64,000 nt of DNA from Trema orientale (GCA_002914845.1 JXTC01000550.1:7253-71252); one strand, 5' to 3'. Shown: positions 47,081 through 60,253, numbered from the stretch's first letter. The notes: generated by a model not told the origin, from the sequence alone. Numbers and translations: made by a program.

Positions 47081-48353
47081 TCATGTTTTTGACCTCTTCT
47101 GCTTTTGAGATACAAATCGAACCCCTTGCTTCCCAAGTTCTAGAAATTTCACTCTACCATCATCTAGAGTAACGGAGAGTGTTGATGTGCCTTCCACTAG
47201 GTCGGCCACCACTCCCTTGTGCCTGGATAGAAAATTGAGACCCTTAGAAAACACCCATTACGAACCTTTATGAATAGAATAAATGGAAACACTATCCACA
47301 GAGAAATTTAGTTGCTCAGAACTTGCAAATAATAAATCAAAACCTGGCATAAATAATGGTTCCAGTACTTTTAAGAAAATACTCACCATGAATTGTCGGA
47401 TGGTTGATGAACTTCAACTCGTTTTCCAATTGCATCTTTACCTAACTTTTTTAGTATCCAATTAGCATCCATGATCTCGTCCATTAAATTCTCTTGTTGT
47501 GCTTGTGTTACATCATCTTCGTTACTCGATATTTTCTCTATAAATGGTGATGGGCGCTTTCTTTTTGACCTCTGACCCTTTATAGAACTTTTTTCCTCCT
47601 CTTGATTAGCAGAGTTCTGACTTTCAATACTAGGCTTCTTAAATTTAAACTTCAACAAAGGTTTCGAATCTCTAGGCAAAGACTGCAAAACAGGGGTCTG
47701 ACCATGGTCATCATTGGTCTCAGTAAAAGTATCAGGTCTGCCTTCTGATAGCTTTCCTGAATATACCCTCTCGCTTCTTGAAGTAGGACCTTCACCACCT
47801 GCAGGCCCAACTGCTGTAGTGGTTCCTTCGATGCTTCTTTTTCCCAATGAAGAATTGACTTGCTCAGGAGTAGCAGCTTCAGATCCATCAGCACTACTCC
47901 CTCGGCCAAATTTGGGGTTATAACCAGAAACCCCAGACCTGATTTTCCCCAACTTAATAAAATTTCCTTCTCGTCCGACCTTCAGATCCTTTGGTTGGAC
48001 AGAGGAATCATTTCTCTCTGCAAATTCGAGAAAACAATGCAACTAATTTAATAATATAATATAATACAAAGAAGACACAAAAAATCAACAATAAACGCTG
48101 ATGTGCTTTTTTTTTTTTTCTTCTTTTAGAAACAGTAGATGCTAACGTTGAGCAAGATAAGAAAGAACAAAACTTTTTCCCAGGTAAAGAAGGGATAACA
48201 AGCCAAATACCATCACCATTTCTAGCAAGGCCATCATGTCTGTCCAATATAGACTTGTCATTTGTTTTCCGCCAACTTGTGTCTTCACTGCCTGCTCATG
48301 AACAGGAATACACAAGTCATAACAAGATTGTGTTGGTGTGCATGTGTTTGTGT

Positions 48354-48389
<36 letters not shown>

Positions 48390-51300
48390 CACCATTGGAT
48401 GTCATAAACTCTTGTTCTCTTTGGTCGGTTGAAGCATCAGACCTAGGAGAATTGGTTACGTTAATCTTTCGTGCACCAAAATTTATGACTAACTTCTTTC
48501 CTTTCACTGTCTTTGACTTGCCAGCCAGCTTTCCCGTATCCTCTCCACTTTCCAAATCATTAGATTTGTTGCTCTTGATTCGAACAATTCTTGAAGTCCT
48601 GTCTTCATCACTCACCATTACCTCATCAACAAACTTGTGCTTCAAAACTCCTGGCTTATTGATAGAGCAAATCTCTTCTGTTTGACTCAGACTTCCAGCA
48701 ACCGGAGAAGAATATGTATCTGGTAACTCATCTCTCTGAGACTGCCTGCCACCATTCTTGTCCTGAACCAAGCTGTATCCAAAATATTGGGCATCATTAT
48801 GTCCTTCAAAGCTCAAATCCGGTTCTCTTTTACTGACCACTGATGCCTGGTATCCTTTTTTCTTAAGAGAACCTTTGCTGTAATATTTCTTTCCATAATC
48901 TTTGGCCTTTTTAGGCGACTTATCGACTAACCCTTTCAGAGATAATTTCAACGAACGTCCTTGTTCATTCTTTAATACTACAGGGCCATTTTCTTCATCA
49001 TCAGAATATGGGGAAATAGAAAAAATATCTTCTTGAGTTGGCAACCCAGCAGCAGCCCTCAAGCTTGCAATGAGATCTCGATCAGCTCTGTCCTTTCTCC
49101 TCCAAAGCTCTTTCACAGCATCCTCAAGATCCTGGACCTAGAATAATATATTGGAATTCAATTTCAATTTACTAATCTGTTGAAAAGACTTTTAAAAAAC
49201 AAGGCCCAAAAACAATCTCATTTTGTCAAACCTGATAGCACTCTCCACGACATGTGGCACACTTGTACTGGAGATTTCCATCCACTTGGAACTGCAAATA
49301 CTTTTCGTCACTGCAAAGCAACTATTACATAAGTTGACATGCTTAATTTGCCCAAAAAAACAAGCAAACAAACAAACTTGGGCCACTTTCTAGGCAAAAT
49401 CAGAGAACACCATCTGTAAACAGGTCAGTTCCTTGAATTGGATAATTAACATTCATTCGACCAAACAAAAAAAAAATGGAAAACAGAATACCATATTAAT
49501 CATGGAGGAACGATACTTTAGTAAATAATCGGAAAGGATCCCTGAATCTTTTTGGACGTACAAGTGTTTCACATATTTCGTCCCATTTTGTTTTGGAAAT
49601 AGCAACTTGTATGTATCCCATTAAGTGCAAAAAATCCATAATATATGACAATGCAGCATAAAAGTTGAGCCTATGACAGAACAAAGTCCAAGAATTCACC
49701 TGATACCATCACATTGGCAATGAACCCATCGCTGGCAAACATCACAGCAAACCATTGGTGTTGATTCTGAATCTCTATAAACCTTAAAAAAAAAAAAAAA
49801 TTGGAAATATATTCAATCCAGATTCAAGAATTCCATTGTCTTGTACTAATGAACTGCTAAGATTCCGACCAAAATGACAAGACATGCTGCTACTGATTAT
49901 GCAAGTCAATCAAACAAAAGAATAGCATACATATCATATTCCTGGACATAAATAACGAATTACCTTCAAACAAACAGGACAATAATTTCCCTTCACAAAC
50001 AATCGTCCACATGCATCACAGCAAGTGTATCCCAGAAACCACCTGAAAGTTTAGAAAGCAAATGGTGATCCTGACATCAAAGGCTCAAGCTGAATAACAA
50101 AAAGTCAAGCTATTATCTACAGGCAACCTTTTGCAGAACATAGAAAGGTTTTAAATAGCACGTAAAAGATATATTTTTGCCTAATGCTCCACAAGTGTGT
50201 GAAGCATTTAAGGTCAACCAGAAAATGTGTACGAGTATAACAGTATTCAGCTTAAGGTAACCACATCGTTATACGTCTTCACTTTGACCTAAAAAACTCA
50301 TTGCATATGTTTTCTTTGAATCATCCTCCCAAGAGTCTAGGTGTTCTTAGCAAGTACACTTACTGAAGCCAAACCAAGAGTAAAGATTCAATGAAGTTTA
50401 ATCGATCAGCAAAGACATTTTTCAAACATTCTCAGATAACAACAATTAATACCTCACACTTAAGCCATTTCCCGGGACAGCAGAGCCACAGCTGTGACAC
50501 TTCGTATGTTTTGGGCACAAATAAGGTCCAGAAGAAACATTCTGCATCATCCACTAACAAAGATAAGAATACAATTTTTTTTTTTTTCAAAAAACAAAAA
50601 ACTCAGCAGTACACATGCACACACACCTTATGCGAAGGATGCTGACAGTAGCAATGGTAAGCACCATCACACCTTTTACAGAACATAAATTTGTTAGGAT
50701 CTCCCGTTCTCCGGCACACCTAGAAAATAAAAGGTGCTCAAGTATTAGAGTATTTTGACTATTCTTAGCTTTAATTGGAGAAAACACACAATGCCAAAGT
50801 TGTAGCAGCCATTTACACATTACATCCTTTAGCAAGTCAAATTTAATCATTTGATAAAACAAGCATCAAGACACAGAAAATTGAACTAACGAATGAGAAT
50901 TGATATTTGATAGTAGAGTGAAAAAACGAAGAGCTTCTAAACTAACAATGTGGAAGTTCCTAAAGACAAAAGAAAGAAAGAATAAGATGAACACCAGCGG
51001 TACCTCACAAATTCGGCAAGAGGGACATGTCCACGAACTCCAATGAAAGAGATCTGCTCAGAAGTCCTTCTAATTAGAAAATGTGAAATTTGTAGTCCTA
51101 AATAAACTCGGGGACCAATAATCTTACCTCTATGCTGAGCCCAAGTTTTCAAGCAGTTCCTATGGTATTTCTTGCCACAAGTTTTGCATGAAAGCATTTT
51201 CCTTGCTCTGTCACTTCCTTCATTCTCACCAAAAAAGCATATCCGGCACAACACATTAATATTGGACTGACCCTGTTCTTCTCCTGCAGGACCTCTTGAG

Positions 51301-52616
51301 GAATCCTGTTCACGAGGGAAAAAAATAATCTTGATAAAACACAAATTTGGAATTGTGACAGAAATCAAACCTTATTAGACTTTAGCTGCAAAATGAATCC
51401 AAATCATATTTGCAAATATCACAGTTCAAGAAACACGAAGAGAGAAGATCTCACCAACTTTTGAGAACATTAAAATGAAACTTGCAAAGGTAACTAAACC
51501 AGCATATGAGGTGGACAGTCTGATAAACTCAAATGTAATCACACAGGAATAGTATCTCTAGTGACTACAGGTCCATGGGTGAGACCATAACAATAACAAT
51601 TAGAGGGATCTTCCTAGAGACCTGGATGAACATCTATCACCAAAAGTAAGTTCCTTTTTCCTACGACACCAAACCCAAAACTCAAGTAAACAAATGCACT
51701 AATCAGCAAGACATGACAACGACAGTTGACTACCATGAAAACAAGCATGAAAAAAACAGTCAAATAATCCTGGAATTCGCGAGCAAGTAAGCAAACTAGG
51801 GTTGAGTTGGATTGGGGTTTTTCCAAAGAAGCCCTGAACAAAGATCTAATATGGTAGAAAATCCCAATAATTCTAAGAATTTAATAAATAATGTTCATGA
51901 CATCAACTTTCATACATTCCCTAAACTCCCCAACAAGGCTCCAAAATACTACCCATTCAACGACAAAATGTAAGTACAAAAAGTTCCAATTTTCAGCTCA
52001 ATTCATCACATAACTCCCCCAAAAGTTCAAACTTGATAAATTTCAAAAATCACCAGCTACAATCCAAATTGAGAGAGCAAAATCAAAATCCAAAGAACCT
52101 CACCATCAAATCCCCGGACTCGAACCGCCGGGCGTAATCCTCGGCGGCAACCATAGCCGCGGCCGCTTTGCGCTGCAGCGCGGCCCGCTTGGCCTGCGCC
52201 GAGGCAGCGGCGGCAGCCTCGTCGTCAACGCCAGCAACGACATCTCGCACCGGCGGAACCACCGGCCGAGCCAGCACCGGCAACGGCAGCGGCGGCGGCG
52301 GAGGAGGTGGCGCGACCCGCGGAACGGCGACCTGGACCGTCCCCCCTCTCTCGTCCCTAGCCCTAATTCCCAAGGGGTCTTGAAGAAACTCCTCGACCCG
52401 GCGAACCTCATCGAGGAAGGCATCCTTCGCCTTGGCGGTCCCGAGGCTCCGCGGAAACCCTAGCGGACAGAAGCAGATTCGGCGACTGCACAAACCGAAG
52501 AGCGAGAAAATTAGAGAGAGAAAATGAGGAGAGGGAAAGAGAGGTTTTAGAGAGAGAGAGAGAGAGGAGAGTAGTAGTACTAACCATGTAATTGGGCAAG
52601 CTACGTGAAATGCCAT
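47081..52616 (-). CDS. PHD-finger protein (At3g08020/At3g52100 type), 885 aa
   Basis: Exons (minus): 52616-52585, 52485-52104, 51305-51128, 51053-51004, 50719-50627, 50541-50453, 50042-49964, 49782-49700, 49310-49232, 49137-48393, 48291-48217, 48017-47387, 47222-47081. All thirteen are GT..AG and in frame. The N-terminus reads MAFHVACPITCRRICFCPLG, then a Pro/Ala-rich stretch. Residues about 158-350 carry three consecutive zinc-finger blocks: LCRICFFG...SCKTCGKKYHRNCL, CEVCRRTGDPNKFMFCKRCD...CPKHTKCHSC, and CCDACGRL...VCCDVCQRWVHCQCDG...CATC. PHD fingers read histone H3 tails in the nucleus. A basic, Ser/Lys-rich region follows, and the C-terminus (HKGVVADLVEGTSTLSVTLD) looks like a small Tudor-like beta fold. 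The intron splitting codon 11 and the N-terminus agree with the Arabidopsis proteins as I remember them. The role is likely in chromatin or transcription. Confidence 0.92.
48355..48385. repeat. (GA)n microsatellite next to an exon end in the PHD gene
   Basis: About 15 GA units (CT on the gene strand) start within 10 bases of the donor site of exon 10 (48393), so length changes could affect splicing of that intron. Confidence 0.9.
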
Positions 52617-53942
52617 ATTGAGGGAGAAAGAGAAGGATTTTGATTTGAATTTTTTCGTGCGTTTGTTTTTAGGGATCGCTCGTAAATTTTTTACTTTGGA
52701 GAAAAAAAATAAATAAAATAAAAATTATATAATTTATAGTTTAATTTTAAATAAAAACAAAATATAAAATATAAAAGTAGTTGTAGTAGTAATACGATGA
52801 CGGAGAGTTGAGTTTGTGAATTGAGTTTAGCTGTTTAGAAAGAGAAAGAGAGAGAGAGAGAGAGAGAACGAGAATGAGAGGTTTGGGGGGCTTACGTCTA
52901 ATTTTTAAGGTTTTAGGGTGCTGCCCCTGTAAATCCACCACCATTACTGCGTGCTTTTCTTACACGTGTCTGTGTTCTTCGTACACTGCAGAACGTTGTC
53001 GTTTACCATACGCCACGTCGTTTTCTCCGCAAATTACAGAACGACATGATTTATGCTCTTTTAGCACTAACGACATGATTTATGCTCTTTTAGCACTAAC
53101 GACATGTCGTTTACACATAGGTCGTTTTGTCGATTTTTACGTTTTTTTTTCACCTCACTTCCTTGACACAAAGTACCAAAGCGGGTTCATATTATCAGAA
53201 GATTTAAATAGAGAAATAATTTCAACCTTGAGTATACCCTCTCAAAGTTTAAGTATCATATTTCTAGTTAATCCCAGTGAAAAAGGCCTATACTTTTCGG
53301 GTCATTTTATAAATACGTTCATCATATTATATTTCAGGTTCATCTATAAATAATTATCAGCTTTATGGTGGGATTAGACTGTCACCACATGTATGTTTCT
53401 TGGTACTGTTTTCTGCATGTTGGTAACGAATCCTTAAGATATATGGTGTTCAAGTGTGCACCTGTTAAACATGTTATGGTTTGTAATGTTATTTGAAAAA
53501 AAAAAAAAAACAGAAACAATCATAAGGTGTGACAAACTTTTGTTAAGAATTTGTTAATATGATCCGTGATAAATGATGTTTGCTTAAGAAAATTTTGAGT
53601 ACTTGGAGCATCTTTAAACAAAATTAACCTCTGTGAAAAATTCGTAAGGAAATAATTCTTCTGTCTCTGTGAATTTTGACCCTAATGATTAAATGGTACC
53701 AAGCTACAACTTGATAGAAAATAAATTCTCCAACTTCTATAGCTTAAATACTACTGCTGATGCTACACTATTTACCTCTTTACTCTTTTCTCTTCTAAGT
53801 TTAACTTGGATTAGCAAGCTGATAAATTCAAAATTCATGTGTTCCTATATCCTTCTACCAACTATGATTACACAAATAATATGGTTCTTTGTTACAAAGG
53901 GTATGCCTACAACTCTAAACTATTTTGACTAGTTTAAAAAAT
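52617..53942. other. Intergenic region upstream of the PHD gene
   Basis: This holds the promoter side of the PHD gene with a (GA)n run at about 52846-52867, the short repeat cluster at 53040-53111, and AT-rich sequence down to the 3' end of the antiporter gene. No further gene is supported. Confidence 0.55.
53040..53111. repeat. 29-bp direct repeats ending in a 14-bp palindrome
   Basis: The 29 bases from 53040 (AACGACATGATTTATGCTCT...) recur exactly at 53069. A third start at 53098 runs into the perfect palindrome AACGACATGTCGTT (53098-53111). GTCGTT also occurs at about 52996, 53018 and 53122. The same motif is clustered at 37541-37871 and 58289-58345. Confidence 0.9.
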
Positions 53943-56900
53943 TTACATGATAGAGAAGTCATCATCAAGCCCATCTAGTTCTCCTTTTAGATTATGTTGT
54001 TGGATGATTAGAACTGATGTTGTAGCTGAGAAATCAGATCCTGAAAGGACATCTCCAATTGGACCTAATTCGGGGCACTGCTGCCAATCATTCATCCCAA
54101 ATGTCAACACAGAGTTCACTCTTCCCCCTCTGCCTACTATAATAAGTGAGTACTGTCCTTCAAAGGACCTCAAAGTGGAATATGTCTCTGCTGAATTTGC
54201 AAGATGCTTCTCCATGTATGCAACGTGACCACTTCCAACATATTTTTCATAAAAGTCGGCGAAACACTCGTCATCGAGATTGGTTTCTTCCTCCTGCTCA
54301 GAAATGTTGATCCTGTAATTGCCAGCCCTTCTTGAGGCATTATCTGAGTTGGTGTCCACCAAGAACCTTATCACTGTGAGTTTAACTCCAGGATGTCGTG
54401 CTACACGACTGGCATAGGCTAGTGCTTCTCTATCATCTTTGCCACCAATGAAGATGACAGCCACATTGAGAGATACATATGATTTTGATATCTTCTCGAG
54501 CAATCCGAAACCCCTGTCGACAAGAATTCCCACTGAACAAGGTGCATTCCTCAGGACCTGTTTAAGACACAGACGTCATTAAGTGATGTGCAGAAAACAA
54601 ATTGGATTGTAAGACTGTGAATGAGATCGAAAATTTTCGCATATATCAGACTTTTCGATAATATAGAAATGAAACTCTTTTGTCACCTTGACACAAACTT
54701 CATATTTATAGTCTATAACAGATATTATCTTTCTATCTGAATTACTAGTGATAACATATTTAGGAATTACTAGTTTTTCATGCTTGCAGGTCGGGCAAGA
54801 TGATATCGATGCAGATTCTAAGTAAAACAAGTTGTATAGTCAGTGATGGGACTTCCTGCTGATGCTTGTATGGTCATTCCAAGATGTAATTTGGCCAGTC
54901 TAGAGAAATTCCAGGAAGCTGAAAACGTTTTGACGTTAGCAATATTGATATAAATTACCTTACGGTTCACATATCGAAAACCAGATTGGCCTCCATCTAG
55001 TGTCCCGTCTGCACGCAGGCTCTTGTGAAATGGCAATATGATGAGAGCTACCATTAAGTCCTCTGCCAAAATGCAAACATCTTGGGGCAAGCCACTGAAT
55101 GTCGAGAGTGCAAGCATTCGTCTAAGGGTGATACCATCGCCATTCTCATCTACATAAGCTTCAACTGCAGCTGTGACTTCATTTCTCTTTTCTACCACTC
55201 CCTTGTCTGTCACAGTCACAGTGTCTGGTCCATCGCCTTTCACTAACGTGGCTGCTATTTCATTTGTGAGCTCAATCATGTCAGTAACATATACCACAAT
55301 TCCAGGATCAGCTGCCCCTTGAGATATTTCCATGAAGTTTATGGTACTAGGCACATTTTGAGGCCCATGAAGGCACAACAATATTCTGAGTTCATTTGAA
55401 GGATCAAGCAATTGAAGTGCCATCCGATGAGTGGGAGCTCGTTTCCTCGCACGTTTGATGATTTGCGCCACAACTGATGGTGCATGCACCACAGTGAAAA
55501 AGATTGCTATTACCATTACTATACTGGTTGAAGTAGATGTTGTTCCAGCCTACACTTTGCCAAGAACAAAATTCAGATTGCAAAAAGGATTCCAACAGGC
55601 AAGAAAATGGTGGCTAATGCCTACTCATCAATTTGGTGTTTCATAAAAAATGGGAGCATGTGTGTGAAAATATTGCATACTTGCACAAAATGAGTTACAC
55701 GGATTCTATTAGCAAAACAAAAAGAAAACTCAGATAAAAGGTTTAGAGACGAACTGTTTTTGCAGCAATAGCCAAATAAATGTGATAATGGCCTTTGGTG
55801 GTAAGAAGCAAGCCAAGTGCAACAGACTCAGGCCAGTTGAATCCTAACATAGCCCCAGAGATGACTGTTCCTACAACTTTCCCAATGGTTGCTATACCAA
55901 AGAGCACAAATAATCTTGCCCAGGTCATGAAATGGCCAGGTTCAAACTCCCCCAACTTAGCCTCATACCCCATCCAGAAGAAAAAAATTGGGAAGAAAAT
56001 GGTATTCAACAAATAGTTAATCTTGCTAACCACCCATTTCGACACTCTCCCTTCCCTTGGTAAACAGATTCCTGCCATGAATGCACTCAGAATGGGACTG
56101 TATCCATATACAGGAGAGCAGAAGCAAATCAAGGTTATGAAAGCAACAGAGAGCACCAAATGTGATCCTTTCAGTGGTTTGCCTTCTGGGTTTTCATTGT
56201 TGACCCAGTTCATGAAAATTGGTGACAAAGTGGCTGCAACCACTGTCTGAAACAATAATGCGCAAGCCATCTGAATAGCTATTCGAATTCGAGAAAAGGA
56301 ATGTGAAGTTTGCTCATCACCCTTCTCAATTGGATAAATGATATAGCCAAGGGAGATAACAAGAGTGGATATAAAGTCAGAGTGCATTCCAGCAGCAATA
56401 ACAAGCCTTCCTATGTCAGACTTGCCTATTTTGAGGCTGGTTATGAGGCGTGTCAGTACCGGAGAGGCTGTGCTAGAGAGGACAGTGGAGAGGGAGAGGG
56501 TGAAGGCAATCTCAAATTGCCCTGTGTAATGCATAAATGGGATTACAGCACAAGCTAAGATGAATGTGGAAATCATTCCAGCATAAGCCACTTTAGCATC
56601 CTTAGTTGGTACCTTAAAGAGTACATATGGATCCATTTCTATTCCCAGCGCAAACATGTAGCAAATCATTCCAAAATCAATAATGAATCTCAAGGTTTTA
56701 GCTGTAGAGTAGTTTACTGCTCTCTGTATGAACCCCAAGTTTCCAATAATCAAACCCACCTGCATACAGATAAAAAGAATACAAAAATTATTTACAGAAA
56801 GCAAAATTGTTGTCCTACTCTCAGATCTCTGAGATATGATTATTGCAGATATTCCACTTGTTTAATACCTCTAAACTTCATTATGGCAAATTCAGTTTTG

Positions 56901-57560
56901 ATTTATTCTGCTCAGATGCAAAAAAATTGGTTTTCTTGTCAACATCCCACCATAACGCACAAACGAGTCTTACAACTCAGGAAACTACACAAGATCCTAA
57001 ACCAAAATCAAGCTAAAATAATTCATGTTCATCTCTCTTCATATATTTGTCTTCTATCACAAAGAGATACATTGCAACTCTAGAATCATTGGGTGTGGTA
57101 TGTTGTAACCCGTTACTTCTTGTATAGGATGATATTATCTGAATACCAAGCCTAGTTATAGACCTCCAATTATTCTATGAAGGAAAGTTTTAAATACTAA
57201 TCCAAATGTTCTAGGCAAAAGTCATATTAACATAATAAAATTCAGAATGACATACATAGAAATTATATAACGAACAGAAACAATGCCTCATACTATAGGA
57301 AAAAATACATATATAATATATAGTATCAAATTTCCACCCAAAAAAAAAAAAAAAGGAAGTCATACAAATGTATCTGAGGTGATCCTGGGTTGTGAAAATG
57401 GCCTTAAAACGAAGTGGAGAGCATTGCAGAGACCGGCAATTAAGAAAAAACCCAAGAGATTAATTGCCACTTTGGTGAAGAGTTCAGTGAGTCTCCCCCT
57501 GCATTGGCTATCTCCAAAGGAGAAGCTTCCAAAATCATTAATGGTGGTGTTAGAGGCCAT
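53943..57560 (-). CDS. CHX28: Cation/H+ antiporter, CHX28 type, 801 aa
   Basis: Exons (minus): 57560-57366, 56759-55755, 55549-54959, 54557-53943. All are GT..AG and in frame. CHX proteins are monovalent cation/proton antiporters of the CPA2 family in endomembranes or plasma membrane. Residues 1-430 hold about 12 hydrophobic segments (FTKVAINLLGFFLIAGLCNA, FIIDFGMICYMFALGIEMDP, IAFTLSLSTVLSSTASPVLT, INYLLNTIFFPIFFFWMGYE, ALGLLLTTKGHYHIYLAIAA). The cytosolic half has the CHX-type tandem domain, including VAVIFIGGKDDREALAYASR, VGRGG and the C-terminal VLIIQQ. The usual acidic pair of the transport core is altered here (ASPVLTRL, AAGMHSDF), as in the divergent CHX28 branch. The total length equals Arabidopsis CHX28 as I recall it. 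CHX28 is a poorly studied member. Confidence 0.9.
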
Positions 57561-58553
57561 TCTTCTCTCTTCCTCTTCTTATTACACATTCACTTACAAT
57601 AATCACTTTCCTCAAAGATAAGCTTCCTTGTTTCTCTTTCTTTTTTTTTTTCTTTTCTTTTCTTTTCTTTTCCTTTCCTTTTCTTTTCCCTCTTTTTTCC
57701 GTTTGTTGATGGGCAACGTCAAAGCGACCCATTCTTCAACTCCCAAAGACATAGTTAGTGGCTGTAAATGATTGCGGTGTTTGAGGAGAAAACGTAGGAG
57801 TGGTGCCAGGACAATGAGCCATGTCATGCAGACACAAATTTTTGTCTCAGGCTCAGCAGAAGAAATGGGAGGATGACAAATCTGTAAATCATCCATAAAC
57901 TCCTCCAAATGTGACTAGCTTTTGGCTTTTCATTCACCTAATATATGAGAGGAAAATTTTAATGTATATAATTTAATTTCGTTATAACTAAGAAAGAAAA
58001 ACAAAAAAAAAAAAAGAAATTGCTATTGGCATACAGCCTACAGCCTACAGGTGTCATGTGCCGATGATGTCCATGCAGCCATGCAGGTTAATTATTTATT
58101 TATATGTTCTCTGTGTGACCGAATAAGTTCATTGTTAGCCCAAGATAGCCAATCAATAAATGAGCATGTTTTATTGGCATTTATACAGATATATGAATCA
58201 ACATATCCAAAAAATAAAATAAAATAAAAAATCTAAAAGAAAATTCTTACTGAATACTACAACATGTAGTAATAGTTCCTCTTCAAGGCAAAACGACATG
58301 TCTTTTGTCGGATTTAGTTCTAAATCTTTCATGTGAAACGACATGTTATGCATCCATAATGATGATGGACCCTGGTGTGTTATCCATCATCCATCTTCCA
58401 CTTCCACTTCCACGCAAAAACATGCAAAAAAAAAAAAAAAAGAGAGATAATAATAATTTCAGAATACATCAATAGAAATCACAATTGTGAAAAATTTAGT
58501 AATTTATGCACACGATGAATCTTATTTAGCTCAAGTAAACAAACAATTCTCAA
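57561..58553. other. Intergenic region upstream of the antiporter gene
   Basis: A pyrimidine-rich tract, TTTTC repeats at about 57628-57695, lies just upstream of the antiporter start. At 58289-58345 are two copies of AAACGACATGT. An A-run lies at 58426-58441. No gene was found. Confidence 0.55.
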
Positions 58554-58561
58554 TTCATATG

Positions 58562-59133
58562 TAGGAATGGCAACGGGACAGATCGGGGACGGTTTTTTAA
58601 TTACTATCCCCATTTCCGAAAGTCAATCACAATACTATATCCGCCCCATTAACCATTCTTTTGGATGCGGGGATGATGTGGGTATTAACCAATGGATAAC
58701 GAAGAAAACCGCGGTTACCTATTACCCATTGATAATATTAAAATATTAAAAAATTAAGATGAAAATACTAAATCCTTTTCATAATCAACAAAATATTAAA
58801 CACAACAATATACTAATAATTTTTAAACTCTAAAATTTAAATATATAAGTACATATAACTCTCCAAAATTATTATTTTACCAAAGATATAATAATATAGA
58901 TAGTGTAAAATTAAATAGATATTTATATGTATAATAATTTTTTTATGTAAATATATATATCGGGGCGGGAACGGTGCGGATTATACTAATACTGTCCCCG
59001 CACCATACCCGCATATTAACGGTACGGTTATTTCCCGCCCCGGTCATTTTTCCCGCTTGAGCGGTTTTTTTCCTCCCTATTCGGATCGGATAACTACGGA
59101 TACCCGTATCCATAGGTTATATTGCCATCCCTA
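58562..59133. mobile_element. Non-autonomous hAT element, 572 bp
   Basis: Terminal inverted repeats TAGGAATGGCAA and TTGCCATCCCTA differ at one of 12 positions. A perfect 8-bp target duplication TTCATATG lies at 58554-58561 and 59134-59141, as expected for hAT elements. Both ends carry GC-rich phrases (CAGATCGGGGACGG; CGGGGCGGGAACGG; TTTCCCGCCCCGG), while the centre is very AT-rich. No transposase is present. It lies about 470 bp upstream of the EFR3-like start codon. Confidence 0.92.
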
Positions 59134-59141
59134 TTCATATG

Positions 59142-59601
59142 TAACTTTTTTAATTAAAAAAATAATAAAAAAAATGAGGAAGAACAAAACAATAAATAAA
59201 ATAATTGAGGGGTCCCACTCCCACGAGGTCATAATCCCTGTATTAAGTTGTTAAGAACCCGCCAAGTATAGCCGTTGGCGCGAGTTTTGAGTTATATATG
59301 GAAATGGAATAGAGAATATGCGTGATAGATAAGAGTAGTAAGCTTTTTTCCTTCTCCAATGGAGAATCTCTGTGATCCGATGCTCTCGCGCTCCTCCTCC
59401 ACCTTCCCCAGATTTTCCTTCTCGAACAAAATTATTTTACGTTTCTGATCAATCCTATTCCAAAATTATACACACATATACAGAATGTTTATATAACTGT
59501 AAGTGTTATGATCTATACATATATATATATATATACAACCAGGTTTTGAGAAAGAGATAATTTGGATGAATTAGGGCCAAAACCCAAAAAAAGAAAGAAA
59601 A
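59142..59601 (+). promoter_or_regulatory. Leader/promoter region of the EFR3-like gene with a possible uORF
   Basis: Between the hAT element and the start codon. An upstream ATG at 59359 opens a 29-codon frame (MENLCDPMLSRSSSTFPRFS...) that ends before the main ATG at 59602. It may be a uORF if the transcript starts upstream of it. Transcript start and leader introns are not known. Confidence 0.4.
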
Positions 59602-59791
59602 ATGGGGGCGATTTCTCGACAGGTGTTTTCTGTGTGTGAAAGTCTTTGTTTCTTTTGCCCTGAATTGGGTGCCAGATCCAGGCATCCCGTTAAACGCTAC
59701 AAGAAGTTACTCGCAGATATATTCCCTCGTTCTCAGGTTACCCTTTTCTTTTCTTTTCTCTTTTTTTTTTTTTTTTTTTTGGTGGGTTTTG

Positions 59792-59822
<31 letters not shown>

Positions 59823-60220
59823 GTGTGTGTCTCATATGTTGGCAGGATGAAGAACACAATGACCGTAAGATTGGAAAACTATGTGAATACGCCTCGAAGA
59901 ACCCTCTTCGTATCCCAAAGGTACTAGCTTTTTCCAATACAAAGGTAGAAAAACTACTTACTAGCTGTATATGGGTCTATATATATACTATAGTTGATAA
60001 TGACTTGGTGTAATGTTTAACTTTCAGATTACGACTTCTCTTGAGCAAAGGTTTTACAGGGATCTGAGAAATGAGCAGTTTCAATCTGTCAAAGTTGTCA
60101 TGTGTATCTACAGGAACTTGTTGGCTTCATGTAAGGACCAAATGTGAGTTCTCTACTTTATAATAAATTTAATGATAGGATTAATAAAGAAAGGAAAAAA
60201 GAAAGTGAAATATGTTGAGA

Positions 60221-60253
<33 letters not shown>

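Noticed and set aside
52106-52423. Alternative 105-codon frame rich in Arg and Ser in the second exon of the PHD gene
   Set aside because: The true frame of that exon joins correctly to exons 1 and 3; this one is its shadow in GC-rich sequence.
53040-53111. CRISPR array
   Set aside because: There are only two exact 29-bp units with no spacers, in a plant nuclear genome; it is a simple tandem repeat.
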